Part shown: piece by piece, positions 53,726-63,639 of the stretch
How the letters are laid out: each line of letters opens with the position of its first letter
Numbering within the stretch: position 1 is the first letter of the stretch
NCBI RefSeq assembly: GCF_900141825.1
Contig: NZ_FQYQ01000001.1
Location: forward strand, 344,047-408,046
Origin: Pseudobutyrivibrio xylanivorans DSM 14809
GTDB lineage: Bacteria; Bacillota; Clostridia; Lachnospirales; Lachnospiraceae
Reading direction: 5' to 3'
Length of the DNA: 64,000 bases
Made by a program: the position numbers and the translations under genes
Notes under the pieces: model-generated
Told to the model about the DNA's origin: nothing
The model's database searches: none
Seen by the model: only the letters and a program-made list of their open reading frames with translations

Positions 53726-53965
53726 ATTGCATTTAATCCAGCTGATTTATTTAAAGTGAAGTCTGCGGCGGAGACATTTAATAGTAATCATCCAAAGCTT
53801 GTACCATTTTTCCATGCTATTCAGGGAAAAGCTATGACACCAGGTACAGTAATTGAGATGGCAGTTACTGATCCTAGCGGCGAGCGTGTGGAGACTAATC
53901 TTCGTGTCCAAGAGTCAGATATTGAATTGATTCGTCTCTTAATGGAAATCGGAGCTAAAGGATAA
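53726..53965 (+). CDS. Small protein with apparent ATT start codon
   Basis: The frame opens after a TAA at 53720. An AGGAG at 53710-53714 is followed 11 bases later by ATT GCA TTT AAT CCA, which would give (M)AFNPADLFKVK. That matches the opening of a small clostridial family of about 75-85 residues that I recall as beginning MA-NP, with a conserved F-x-x-NHPK segment (here FNSNHPKLVPFF). No ATG, GTG or TTG exists in the right place. GTG 53756 would give only 69 residues and has no ribosome site. The C-terminal half (TVIEMAVTDPSGERVETNL) is probably a beta-strand pair. Function is unknown. It lies between inverted copies of the hairpin element. Confidence 0.65.
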   Translation: MAFNPADLFKVKSAAETFNSNHPKLVPFFHAIQGKAMTPGTVIEMAVTDPSGERVETNLRVQESDIELIRLLMEIGAKG

Positions 53966-53979
53966 TCTAAGAATAACAA

Positions 53980-54078
53980 AAGCCAACCAGTTACGGCTAC
54001 AAGCCTAATGATTTCTAAGTTCAGCTGAAGAAAGCTTCACTTTAGAAATATTAGAGCTTGTTGCCTACTGGTTGGCTT
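53980..54078 (-). repeat. Hairpin element B, inverted copy; probable terminator
   Basis: The palindrome of about 99 nt has an outer 12-bp stem (AAGCCAACCAGT 53980-53991 with ACTGGTTGGCTT 54067-54078). The inner block is the reverse complement of element A (TCAGCTGAAGAAAGCTTC at 54021-54038). The outer stem differs from element A on both arms, so pairing is kept. It separates the convergent small gene and thioesterase gene and touches the thioesterase stop codon. Confidence 0.7.
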
Positions 54079-54532
54079 ATTTAAATTCAAAGAATTTCGT
54101 ATCTAATTCCGGATACGCACGCTTCATGGAAATAGGAATGCCCGCCTTGTTTACAAAGCAGTGCACGGTGCGTGCAACAGCTCTGTCTTCGCCGGTAGCC
54201 TTATCGTATATACGATAAGCGATTTCCATTTCATGTCCATCATATGAAATGAGCTTTGTATCTATAATGACAGTTTCATCAAACTTAATGGCGCTTCTGT
54301 GTTCAATAGAAGATGAAACTATAGGTGAGCTGATTTCCATGTCTAACATCTGCCTGAATCCAAGTCCCATTTGCTCCATCAAATCCATGCGGGCATCCTC
54401 AAGCCAGTTTGCGTAATTGGATGTATGGATAATGCCCTGCTGATCTGTCTCATGATATTTTGTGTGATGCTCAAAAGGGGTAATCTTTATCTGCCTTTTC
54501 GCACCAGCAACTTCAATTTCTTGTTTTGCCAT
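54077..54532 (-). CDS. Hotdog-fold acyl-CoA thioesterase (YbgC/4HBT family)
   Basis: The 151-residue cytoplasmic enzyme fits the 4-hydroxybenzoyl-CoA thioesterase/YbgC family. The catalytic aspartate is probably D30 in YHETDQQGIIHTSNYANWLEDA (split over residues 26-47), the standard family signature. It hydrolyses short or medium acyl-CoA esters; the substrate is unknown. AGGAGG precedes the ATG. It is divergent from the CoA-transferase gene, which might point to a role in acyl-CoA balance. Confidence 0.88.
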   Translation of the reverse strand: MAKQEIEVAGAKRQIKITPFEHHTKYHETDQQGIIHTSNYANWLEDARMDLMEQMGLGFRQMLDMEISSPIVSSSIEHRSAIKFDETVIIDTKLISYDGHEMEIAYRIYDKATGEDRAVARTVHCFVNKAGIPISMKRAYPELDTKFFEFK

Positions 54533-54687
54533 AGTTTACCTCCTGATGATATTTCTTCTAAGTGATATTATATCACTAGAATTAAAAATCGATTAAAAAA
54601 TTTAGTGAAATAAAAGACGTTGAATAGAGATTGTATAAGTGTTAAAATATAAAGAAATTGATAAATTTTTAACGAGCGGAGGTTATT

Positions 54688-56028
54688 ATGGATTTTCAAG
54701 CTGAGTATAAGAAGAAACTTACTACAGCAGCAGAGGCTGTAAAGGTAGTAAAGAGCGGTGACTGGGTTGATTACGGTTGGTGCACAGGCACACCTGATGC
54801 TTTAGATAAGGCACTTGCAGCCCGCACAGACGAGCTTAAAGATATTAAGGTTCGCGGTGGTATCTTAATGAAGCTTCCAGCAATTTTTGAGCGCGAGGAT
54901 GCTGGCGAGCACTTTACATGGAATTCATGGCACATGGGTGGTATTGAAAGAAAGCTTATCGCTAGAGGATGCTCTTTCTATGCACCTATCAGATACTCTG
55001 AGCTTCCTAGATATTATAGAGAACACATCGAGCCAAACGATGTACTTATGATTCAGACTACAACAATGGACAATCACGGATATTTCAACTTCGGTCCTAA
55101 TGCATCACATCTTATGGCTGCAGTTGAGAAGTCTAAGCACATCATCGTAGAGGTTAACGAGAACATGCCTCGTTGTCTTGGTGGTTTCGAAGAGGGCGTT
55201 CACATTTCTAAGGTTGATGCTATCGTTGAGGGCAGCAATCCAGCTATCGCAGAGATGGGCGCAGGCGGAGCTCCTACAGACGTTGATAAGGCAGTTGCAA
55301 AACTTATCGTTGAGGAGATTCCAAACGGTGCTTGCTTACAGCTTGGTATCGGTGGTATGCCTAACACAGTTGGTGCTATGATTGCTGAGTCAGATCTTAA
55401 GGATCTTGGTGTTCACACAGAGATGTACGTTGATGCGTTCGTTGACATTGCTAAAGCTGGCAAGATTACTGGTGCTAAGAAGAACATCGACCGCTTCCGT
55501 CAGACATATGCTTTCGGTGCTGGTACAAAGAAGATGTACGATTACATGGATGAGAATCCAGAGCTTATGAGTGCACCTGTTGATTATACAAATGACATCC
55601 GTCAGATTTCTGCACTTGATAACTTCATTTCTATCAATAACGCTGTTGATGTAGATTTATATGGTCAGATTAATGCTGAGTCTGCTGGAACAAAGCACAT
55701 TTCAGGAGCAGGCGGACAGCTTGATTTCGTACTTGGCGCTTATCTTTCAAACGGTGGAAAGAGCTTTGTATGTCTTTCATCTACATTTACAACAAAGGAT
55801 GGTACTGTAAAGAGCCGTATTCGTCCTACTCTTGCAGAAGGTTCTATCGTTACAGATACTCGTGCTAACACACATTACCTTGTTACTGAGTATGGTAAGG
55901 TTTGTCTTAAGGGACTTTCAGCTTGGGAGCGTGCAGAGGCTATCATATCTATCGCTCACCCAGATTTCAGAGACGAGCTTATTGCAGAAGCAGAGAAGAT
56001 GAATATCTGGAGAAGATCTAATAAATAA
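54688..56028 (+). CDS. but: Butyryl-CoA:acetate CoA-transferase
   Basis: The 446-residue protein belongs to the acetyl-CoA hydrolase/transferase family. It transfers CoA from butyryl-CoA to acetate and so releases butyrate, the last step of butyrate formation in many Lachnospiraceae. The likely catalytic glutamate is E245 in [13 protein letters not shown]. The segment [15 protein letters not shown] is the form I associate with true butyryl-CoA transferases rather than 4-hydroxybutyrate CoA-transferases. GGAGG precedes the ATG and codon use is that of an abundant protein. It is a single-gene unit with its own terminator. Confidence 0.88.
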   Translation: MDFQAEYKKKLTTAAEAVKVVKSGDWVDYGWCTGTPDALDKALAARTDELKDIKVRGGILMKLPAIFEREDAGEHFTWNSWHMGGIERKLIARGCSFYAPIRYSELPRYYREHIEPNDVLMIQTTTMDNHGYFNFGPNASHLMAAVEKSKHIIVEVNENMPRCLGGFEEGVHISKVDAIVEGSNPAIAEMGAGGAPTDVDKAVAKLIVEEIPNGACLQLGIGGMPNTVGAMIAESDLKDLGVHTEMYVDAFVDIAKAGKITGAKKNIDRFRQTYAFGAGTKKMYDYMDENPELMSAPVDYTNDIRQISALDNFISINNAVDVDLYGQINAESAGTKHISGAGGQLDFVLGAYLSNGGKSFVCLSSTFTTKDGTVKSRIRPTLAEGSIVTDTRANTHYLVTEYGKVCLKGLSAWERAEAIISIAHPDFRDELIAEAEKMNIWRRSNK

Positions 56029-56049
56029 TATAATATAGAAATTACTACG

Positions 56050-56085
56050 GGCCAGATGGGTTGAAGGACTCATCTGGTCTTTTTT
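56050..56085 (+). terminator. Intrinsic terminator of the CoA-transferase gene
   Basis: The stem pairs CCAGATG (56052-56058) with CATCTGG (56071-56077), with extra pairs on both sides, and is followed by CTTTTTTG. Confidence 0.9.
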
Positions 56086-56221
56086 GTTACTTATAATACA
56101 CATAAGAGTATAACGTTATTGCAAACATAAAATATTCATAAGTAGGACATAAATATAACACAACTACAAAGTAGAATCTCAGAGGTTTTTGTTTTACGGT
56201 TTTTACATGTGAGAGGGTTCA

Positions 56222-58120
56222 ATGACAAAAGAAAGAATGTCAAAGATTAAGAAGATTAATAAGATAGATTTGATGAAGATTATTATTAAGGTTTTTATAA
56301 AGAATTTGAAATGTACGTTACAACGTATAGATTTTCGAGCGTTGATGCCCCATAAAAAGATTCTACAGCATGCATTTGGTATGCTGGTGATAATGGTAGT
56401 TATTGTTAGCCTGGCGTTGCCAAATACTATTGCAGCAGATATTAATGAAACAACACCAGCTAATAAGAGTGTTTTTGCAGTAATGTCTGAGCAGGAAGCA
56501 TTAGAAGCTTCTATTAGAGAGTTTACCGTTTATGGAATGTACCTGAAGGACAATGAGACAGAAGCGGAAACAGCAGAGGTAATCGTTCCTACAGGGCCAA
56601 TTTCCAACAACGGTTATCCATATGGAAAAAAGTCGGCAGAGGGCGTGACTCTTTCTATTAAATTAGCTGAGGATATCGCAGATGCAACATATCAGTGGCA
56701 GAGCAGTGATGATCAGACTAATTGGTCAAATATAGATGGCGAAACAAGCCAGACATTTGAAAATAAGACTCCTAAGGATGGAAGATGGTACAGATGTGTC
56801 ATTAATGGCCAGGAGAGCAAGGCGGTCCAGGTGGTTGGACAGTTCAAGTGTGAGGGCACAACTGAGAAGGATTCGTTAGGGCGAATCTGGACTAATCCTC
56901 TGATGCCATGGTACATCAGTAATGGTACCGTAGCTTATGGAATTAACGCCGAGGGAACAGTATTTGATGTAGTTGGTCTTTATAACAAGAGTGGCAACAC
57001 ATATATGGTTCAGACTGCTTATTCAGAGGGCTGGAAAATGGTGACATCTTCATCTGATGCACCTGAGGTGAATCATACTGCGGCACAATTGGATGATCTT
57101 ATTTGCAGCTTTGATGAGACAAATGCTTATGAGTTATATCTAAGCGCTGACTTGGCAGATGGCCAAAGTGCATTTGCGTTTGGATGTGACACCATGCTTG
57201 GTAATGATTCCACATCAAGAGCTCATTCAGATTTTGCAGCAATTGAGGTTAACAAGAATCAGGATAATACGGTGGAAAATATTGCCATGGTAGGAGCAGG
57301 TTCATCAAGCCAGGCGTTAGGAAGTAATCCTGCATTCATGATTACACCTATTACTTCAGAGGAGCTGGAATTCTGGTTAGGGCAGTATGATGAAAGAAAA
57401 TATTTCAGCTTTAATTCCGGAACAGGAAACATTACTGTGGACGGAGAATATATTGATAATATAACCACAAAAACACAGGGGATTGACGCAGGAATGACAA
57501 TGTCATGGTTCAATGTTTCCGATGGTGGAGTGGTTAGCTTTAAGTTTTCGGTTGGCGATGCAGCAAGCATTGGTGTTGCTACAAACGGTGGAAATCTTAA
57601 TTATATAGCTGAGTTGATTGAGGGACTTAAGCAGGATACAGAGTATATGGTTTCGGCTGAAGGCGATGAGATTGTTTATTCAATAAAATCTAATGCCTTG
57701 GGTCATATTACATTAACAGGAGTAGATACAAATGGCAATTATTTCGATTTTACTGGTAAAACTATTAATATTACAAAGAATGATAGCGAGAGTGAAAAAA
57801 TCACTGTCAATGTAAATTCCCGTCCATATAATATTCAGGATATTCCAGATTCTAATGAAATGATTTCTGTAGGTGATACTTCTATTAATATTAGTATCTC
57901 TCTTGGAAGTGTTCAGATGTTTGCTCAGGAATATCGTATCTGTGATGAGAATGGAAAAGAAATAGAAGGCTTTGGCTGGACCAGAGTAACTGGAGATGGA
58001 AAACTATCATTCTCAGGGCTGGAGTCTAATACTTCATATGCTATAAAGGCAAGAATATTTGCCACTGAAACCACACCAGCTTCTGTTGGACATGTGGTTT
58101 ACAAATTTCAAACAAACTAA
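56222..58120 (+). CDS. Large secreted/surface protein, paralogous C-terminus with the next gene
   Basis: The 632-residue protein has an unusually long basic N-terminus of about 50 residues before a hydrophobic signal segment (about 52-72, then cleavage near AADIN). An Ig-like segment (ATYQWQSSDDQTNWSNIDGE, GRWYRCVING; about 150-205) follows. Then comes a galactose-oxidase-like or beta-sandwich region with few motifs. The last 160 residues align with residues about 900-1110 of the neighbouring 1729-residue protein (TEYMVSAEGDEIVYSI, then AQEYRICDENGKEIEGFGW, then TTPASVGH). There is no C-terminal membrane anchor. The ribosome site GAGAGGG is fair. Function is unknown; binding is likely. Confidence 0.75.
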   Translation: MTKERMSKIKKINKIDLMKIIIKVFIKNLKCTLQRIDFRALMPHKKILQHAFGMLVIMVVIVSLALPNTIAADINETTPANKSVFAVMSEQEALEASIREFTVYGMYLKDNETEAETAEVIVPTGPISNNGYPYGKKSAEGVTLSIKLAEDIADATYQWQSSDDQTNWSNIDGETSQTFENKTPKDGRWYRCVINGQESKAVQVVGQFKCEGTTEKDSLGRIWTNPLMPWYISNGTVAYGINAEGTVFDVVGLYNKSGNTYMVQTAYSEGWKMVTSSSDAPEVNHTAAQLDDLICSFDETNAYELYLSADLADGQSAFAFGCDTMLGNDSTSRAHSDFAAIEVNKNQDNTVENIAMVGAGSSSQALGSNPAFMITPITSEELEFWLGQYDERKYFSFNSGTGNITVDGEYIDNITTKTQGIDAGMTMSWFNVSDGGVVSFKFSVGDAASIGVATNGGNLNYIAELIEGLKQDTEYMVSAEGDEIVYSIKSNALGHITLTGVDTNGNYFDFTGKTINITKNDSESEKITVNVNSRPYNIQDIPDSNEMISVGDTSINISISLGSVQMFAQEYRICDENGKEIEGFGWTRVTGDGKLSFSGLESNTSYAIKARIFATETTPASVGHVVYKFQTN

Positions 58121-58138
58121 ATAGTTAATAGTAATAAA

Positions 58139-58216
58139 AGGCTACAAATCTTAGTATTTCTCGTGGGCAGCTGAAAAGCTTTGCCCCTTGATAATAAGAT
58201 TTTGTAGTCTTTTTTT
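58139..58216. terminator. Hairpin element C, used as terminator
   Basis: A long imperfect stem (CTACAAATCTTA 58142-58153 with TAAGATTTTGTAG 58195-58207) ends in a T-run. Its centre on the minus strand carries AAGCTTTTCAGCTG and AGAAATACTAA, shared with hairpin elements A and B. It ends the upstream surface protein gene. Confidence 0.7.
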
Positions 58217-58431
58217 GATTTAAATGTGACGATAATACCACGGATGAGATACATGGTTACGAAACTCACAATTATTTCAAATTTACAACACAATATAACC
58301 ACTGAATAAAGTTATAATTCGACTAGTTAATTTAAAAGAGTGAGTAAACTGTAACTTAATTACACTAGCGTAGAATTTTCAGAAAAAAGAGGTATTGAAA
58401 TATCAAAGTAGTTAGGAACGGAGGTATTAAT
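58217..58431. other. Leader and promoter region of the giant surface protein
   Basis: This AT-rich sequence has no open frame of note. It ends with the ribosome site CGGAGG before ATG 58432. No convincing -35/-10 pair was found. ACTTAATTACACTAGCGTAGAAT near 58352 is one possibility. Confidence 0.3.
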
Positions 58432-61400
58432 ATGAAGTGGGCAAATATTAGTACTAAACAAATCAATCGATTCATTGCAATGGTTGTTGCTTTCGCCATG
58501 GTTTTTACAATGGGCTTTGGAACACCACTAGCTATTGCAGAAAACGGTGGTACAGAGAGCATTATTACTAACATTGCATCTCTCAGCGATGATGTTGCAG
58601 TTCAGCATCTTCCTGTTGGCGCGTCCGAAAGTGACGTGAATTTCCCAAGTACAATCGATGCAACTTTAGAGACCTATAAGGACGTATTGGTAGAGGTTAT
58701 TCCTGAGGAGAAGCTTCAGGAAATTGAAGAAGTATCCGAAGAAATCGAGGAAACAGAGGAAGAAATAGAAGAAGCTATAGAGGAAGAGACAGAGGTTCCT
58801 TCAGATGCAGCAAATCCTGAAGCTGAGATTGATACAGACGTTCCAGAAGCTGACACTGTTGTAGAAGAAGCTACAACAGAAGATAGTATAGCAGAAGATA
58901 GTATAGCAGAAGATAACACAGCAGTTGATACAGCAATTGAATCTACTGAGACTCCTGTAGAAAATCCAGAGGCACAATCAGTGGAAGCAGTATCAGAGCC
59001 AGCTGCTGTAGAAAGTGCTCCTGTAGCTGAATCAGCACCAGCATCAGAACCAGTATCAGAGCCAGCATCAGAGCCAGTTGATCCTGTTGCTTTAATTATT
59101 GATACATTATTCCCAGCTATTACAGCTAAGGCAGCAGAAGCAGGAGTATTTGCAGAGGTTGCAGCTACAACAGCTGAGGTTATTTCTGGTGAGACAGAAG
59201 CAACAGAAGAAGAGGTAATTGAAGCCCAGCCTACTTATGTAGTAGAGACAATTACTACTTCTGCAGATATTACTCTTACAGATATTACATGGACTCTGGA
59301 TGAATCTAAGAGTACAGCACCAGCATTCGATTCAAATATCGAGGGTGCAACATATGTTTATACAGCAAATATATCAACTGAGTTCGCTATTAATGCTGCT
59401 ATTCCTACAATCACAGTAATTATTGGTGAAAAAGCAGCAGAAGTTGAGTTTGAGCAGAGCACAGTTGTTGATGGTGTCGTGATAACTGTTAAGGCAGATA
59501 AGGGTGTGTTCCCAGAAAGAGCAACTTTATCAGCAAGACGTGCTACAGCAGAGGAAACAGTAGTTGCAGAGGAAGCTGTAGAAAACGAGAGAGAATCAGA
59601 AAATGTAGCTGCTTCATATACCTTTGATATTAAGGTTTTGGATGCTTTAGGAAATGAAATCCAGCCTGATAACACAAAGGGAACTGTAAAGGTTTCATTT
59701 ACTCTTGAAGAAGTAAAGAATACAGCGCTAGAAGCTGATGTTTATCATATTACTGATGCAAACCCACAGGCACCAGTGGCTGAAAAACTGGAGACAGAAA
59801 GTGTTAATGCTACAGTAGAAGCAGAAACAACAGGTTTCTCATTCTATACAGTAGAGTTTACATATAATGGATTACAGTACGTGATGGATGGTGATACTTA
59901 CGTTTTATTATCTGAAATCCTTGATTGTTTAGAGATAAGCGGAAATGTAGTTTCTGCTGTAAGCTCAAATGAAGAGTTATTCTACGCTCGTAAATATGTA
60001 TACGAAGAAGAAAATCAGGCAACAGGAGCTGGTGGACTTAAGGAAAGCGAAGATGGTCAGTGGTATTTAGTATCTGTAAATCCATTTTCAACTGAGGAAA
60101 CACTTATCATCACAATGGATGATGGAAATGAATATATCATAACAGTTACTGATAGCCAGGAAGAGGTTGGAGCACATAGCTATGCTAGTGATAATGGTGA
60201 TGTTTTCCTAGGTGGAAATTATATTGAAGTTGGTGTTGCAAAAACAGGCTCCTTTGGTACAGCGGGAGCTTCTGATGAAACATTCCATCCTACAGTAGGA
60301 CATAAATATGATAAGCAAATTGGTCTTAGTGTAAATGGAAATGGTTTTGCATCAGGACAGGCAGCTACTACAGGAGACTTTTTCCTTCCAGGTACACCAG
60401 AGGAAAGATATATTCTTTCATATTACTATGATGGAAAACCAGTAAATAATTGTAATGCTGAAAGAAATGATGCGTCATGGGATAATCCACAGCAGTCACC
60501 TACAACACTTGATAAGTCGGTTGTTTCAGAGGGAAAATTAAAATCTGTTACAACTGGTGTAACACGTGAAGGTGTTAAAATGACAATGACGATATCATTT
60601 GATAAAAATGATTTATGTTACATAACAGAGGTACTTATTGAGAATAATACTGGTAAGGATATTGAAAACGTAAGATGGGTTCGTTCATTTGATCCTGACC
60701 AGGATCTAGAAGTAAGTGGCACATTTCACACATATAACAAAGTAATTAGTAATCCTAGAAGTGACGAGGCATATACAGCTGATCAGTGTGCGATGGTTGT
60801 TTCAAAGGGCGCAATTACAAAGGAAGCGTTTTTCTTTGCAGCTTTTGACTCAAGAGCAAGAGCATCAAGAGGTGTATCATTTTCACCTTCTAGTGCATAC
60901 CTAGATGATCTTTGGGTGGCAAGCGACAAATCTGTGCCTAAGGTACCTACATCCGATGCATATGGAACAAGTAAGACAGATACTACAGGTTACACTTATG
61001 AAGATGATGCTATAGCAATTACATTTGACTGTGGCACACTTAAAGCAGGAGAATCTACTACTCTTTCTTATTACTCAAGTCTTGATCCTGATGTTGCTAA
61101 TACATTCAGCAAGATTTCTACAGTAAAGGGTGGTGTAAATTACCTTAATAACAGTATTGAAGGACTTGATAATGACACAAGATATAAAATTACAGTAGAT
61201 ACTGAAGAAGATACTGAAGTAGCTTATATTATAACATCTGATGGAAATGGACGTATCAAGCTTGAGGATGAAAATAATCCAAAGGAAGCTGGAGGACCTT
61301 ATTCATTTATAGGAAAAAGCCTTCATATCACAATGGCAGAAGAAGAGAGTGATACATTAGATGTCACAGTGATGGACAGACCAGTGGCAACAGGTCTTGA

Positions 61401-63621
61401 CATTACAGGTACATTAGATACAGACACAACAAATAAGCCTTCAGGCTTAGGTAAAGATTTTGTTATTACTACAGCTGATTCTATTACCCTACATGTAGAC
61501 CAGGCTGATACTGCAAAGATGCTTCAGAATTATCGTATTTACGATGAAGATGGCAACGAGATAGACGGAAGAGAGTGGTTAAAGCTTGATAATACAGGAA
61601 AAGTTGTTTTTGAAGACCTTGAAGGAAATACTGGATATATCATCAAGACAATGGTTCCAGCAACAAAGAATACTCCAGCATCAGAACCAATTAATGGAAT
61701 ATCTGTAACTACTATGGATACAGTAGAAGTCGCAAATATTCACAACATCGTAAAAGACTATGATGGACGTTCTCTTGTATGTACACCAGATATTAATCCT
61801 GCAGATGCTACTGTAACTTATAGCATAGATTATGATTCAGAGTATTCCAATAACGCTCTTGCAATGGTGAAAGACGTTGGAACATATACCGTATACTATA
61901 AGGCTTCTAAGCCTGGATACAGAACAACCTATGGCAGCTTTACAGTTGAAATTAACAAGGCTAATAGATATGACAATAATCAGGGCACATTCGACGAGAA
62001 GCTTATGCTTATCCCAGAGAAATGTGAAGATGCTGTAGTTTCACTGGAAAAGTATTTAGCTGATTTATCAGAAGATGATGTAGTAACTCTTGTAACAGAA
62101 GGTGATGACGAAAATAATATCGCTGTAAATACAGGCATGACTGGAACTATTACTGATAAGATACTGACTTATAGCTATCCAGGAAGTGAAGAAGGAACAG
62201 CTGGTGATTTAGTTTTAAGAGTTGATAGTGCAAACTATAATCCATACACAATTATAATTCCTGTTGAAGCAAAGGATGTTATCCAGATTGATTTACCAGA
62301 GAATAACGAGACTACAGCAGAATATGATGGAAAGCCACATAGCTATCCACTTACAACAGATGATAAGTTTGCAGTAGTTAAGTACAGCACAACACCTGAT
62401 GGTGAGCTTTCAACAACAGCTCCTAGCTTTACTGAGCCAGGTGAGTATACAGTATATTACTCAATTGAAAGACCTGGTATTTCACCAAAGACAGGTAGCT
62501 ACACAGTAAAGATTGAAAAGCCGGTTGAACCAGTTCAGCAGGACAATACTGAAACAAAGCGAAATTATCCTCCAGTAGCTTCTATTCTCAAGGTAGAAGA
62601 GCCTGTAGAGGAGGCAAATGAAGAAAAGACAGAAAGCTATAAGCCTGATGACTCTATAGTTAAGGAGCTTATTCCTGAATTAACAGAGACAGAAGAAGCT
62701 ACAACAGATATTGAAGATACTCTTGGCAAAGGAAAGATTATTGACAAGGGCGATATCTGGGGCGATATGACAGAAGAAACAAAGGGTAAGCTTCTCGAAA
62801 AGCTTGAAGCTTCAGGTGGTGAAATTATTAAGACAGCTAATCCTTTTGATTCTATAACAACAGCAAAGGCAGAGCTTAAGGCAGAGGAAAAGGAAGGAAA
62901 ATTAGCCGAAGACAGGGTTCCTGTTAAGGAGACACCAATCGCACTTGTAATGGGCGAAGGTGCAGTAGTTGTTACACTTGAGCTTTCAGACAATACAAAG
63001 GCTAATGCAGGTCTTGCAGATGCAAAGGCAGTTGCAAAATCTATTCTTACAGAAGAGCAGTATGCAGCAGTTGCAGCAGGAAGCATCCTTGAAATCAAGG
63101 TTGAGCTTACACCTCTTGAGGAGGAAGCAATTCCTGAATTAGACCGCCAGGTTATCGATGATGGAGTGACTGAATATACAGAGCAGATACCAAATCTTGC
63201 AATGGCAGATTACATTGATATCAGTATGTTTATGAGAATAGATGACAGCGATTGGAACCAGCTTACAGAGGTTGACCCTATTGATATCGTAATCGATATT
63301 CCTGAAACTCATAAGGGCTTATCAGACACCTACTACATTATGAGAGCTCACGAAGGTGTCAGCACATTGCTTGAGGATAAGGATAATGATTCAGACACAA
63401 TCACTATTTCTACAGGACAGTTCTCAACATATGCACTTATGTATGATGAGCCACAGGTGGCAGTAAAGGCTGATTTCACATCTACAGCTACAGCATGCAA
63501 GCTTTGTCACAAGTGCCCAACATTATTTGGTATTTGTTATTATGTATGGCTTGCAATGGTTGCAGCAGCAGGTATTTCATTAGTACTTTACAAGTCATCA
63601 AGAAAACAGGAAGAGGAATAA
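58432..63621 (+). CDS. Giant multi-domain surface protein with CxxCH-type C-terminal motif
   Basis: The 1729-residue protein has a signal peptide (about 1-37), then a long Glu/Ala/Val/Pro-rich acidic region (to about 270) with small tandem repeats. Beta-domains follow. A module shared with the previous gene occupies about 900-1110. Two MBG/YDG-like domains follow (IVKDYDGRSLVCT, EYDGKPHSYPL; both ending GTYTVYY or GEYTVYY). A mixed region containing VTLELSDNTKANAG and ZU5-like STYALMYDEP then leads to CKLCHKCPTLFGICYYVW, a membrane helix and KSSRKQEEE. It is anchored in the membrane with its body outside. Adhesion or substrate binding is likely; there is no enzyme motif. Confidence 0.8.
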   Translation: MKWANISTKQINRFIAMVVAFAMVFTMGFGTPLAIAENGGTESIITNIASLSDDVAVQHLPVGASESDVNFPSTIDATLETYKDVLVEVIPEEKLQEIEEVSEEIEETEEEIEEAIEEETEVPSDAANPEAEIDTDVPEADTVVEEATTEDSIAEDSIAEDNTAVDTAIESTETPVENPEAQSVEAVSEPAAVESAPVAESAPASEPVSEPASEPVDPVALIIDTLFPAITAKAAEAGVFAEVAATTAEVISGETEATEEEVIEAQPTYVVETITTSADITLTDITWTLDESKSTAPAFDSNIEGATYVYTANISTEFAINAAIPTITVIIGEKAAEVEFEQSTVVDGVVITVKADKGVFPERATLSARRATAEETVVAEEAVENERESENVAASYTFDIKVLDALGNEIQPDNTKGTVKVSFTLEEVKNTALEADVYHITDANPQAPVAEKLETESVNATVEAETTGFSFYTVEFTYNGLQYVMDGDTYVLLSEILDCLEISGNVVSAVSSNEELFYARKYVYEEENQATGAGGLKESEDGQWYLVSVNPFSTEETLIITMDDGNEYIITVTDSQEEVGAHSYASDNGDVFLGGNYIEVGVAKTGSFGTAGASDETFHPTVGHKYDKQIGLSVNGNGFASGQAATTGDFFLPGTPEERYILSYYYDGKPVNNCNAERNDASWDNPQQSPTTLDKSVVSEGKLKSVTTGVTREGVKMTMTISFDKNDLCYITEVLIENNTGKDIENVRWVRSFDPDQDLEVSGTFHTYNKVISNPRSDEAYTADQCAMVVSKGAITKEAFFFAAFDSRARASRGVSFSPSSAYLDDLWVASDKSVPKVPTSDAYGTSKTDTTGYTYEDDAIAITFDCGTLKAGESTTLSYYSSLDPDVANTFSKISTVKGGVNYLNNSIEGLDNDTRYKITVDTEEDTEVAYIITSDGNGRIKLEDENNPKEAGGPYSFIGKSLHITMAEEESDTLDVTVMDRPVATGLDITGTLDTDTTNKPSGLGKDFVITTADSITLHVDQADTAKMLQNYRIYDEDGNEIDGREWLKLDNTGKVVFEDLEGNTGYIIKTMVPATKNTPASEPINGISVTTMDTVEVANIHNIVKDYDGRSLVCTPDINPADATVTYSIDYDSEYSNNALAMVKDVGTYTVYYKASKPGYRTTYGSFTVEINKANRYDNNQGTFDEKLMLIPEKCEDAVVSLEKYLADLSEDDVVTLVTEGDDENNIAVNTGMTGTITDKILTYSYPGSEEGTAGDLVLRVDSANYNPYTIIIPVEAKDVIQIDLPENNETTAEYDGKPHSYPLTTDDKFAVVKYSTTPDGELSTTAPSFTEPGEYTVYYSIERPGISPKTGSYTVKIEKPVEPVQQDNTETKRNYPPVASILKVEEPVEEANEEKTESYKPDDSIVKELIPELTETEEATTDIEDTLGKGKIIDKGDIWGDMTEETKGKLLEKLEASGGEIIKTANPFDSITTAKAELKAEEKEGKLAEDRVPVKETPIALVMGEGAVVVTLELSDNTKANAGLADAKAVAKSILTEEQYAAVAAGSILEIKVELTPLEEEAIPELDRQVIDDGVTEYTEQIPNLAMADYIDISMFMRIDDSDWNQLTEVDPIDIVIDIPETHKGLSDTYYIMRAHEGVSTLLEDKDNDSDTITISTGQFSTYALMYDEPQVAVKADFTSTATACKLCHKCPTLFGICYYVWLAMVAAAGISLVLYKSSRKQEEE

Positions 63622-63639
63622 AAAGATTATCAGAGCCTA

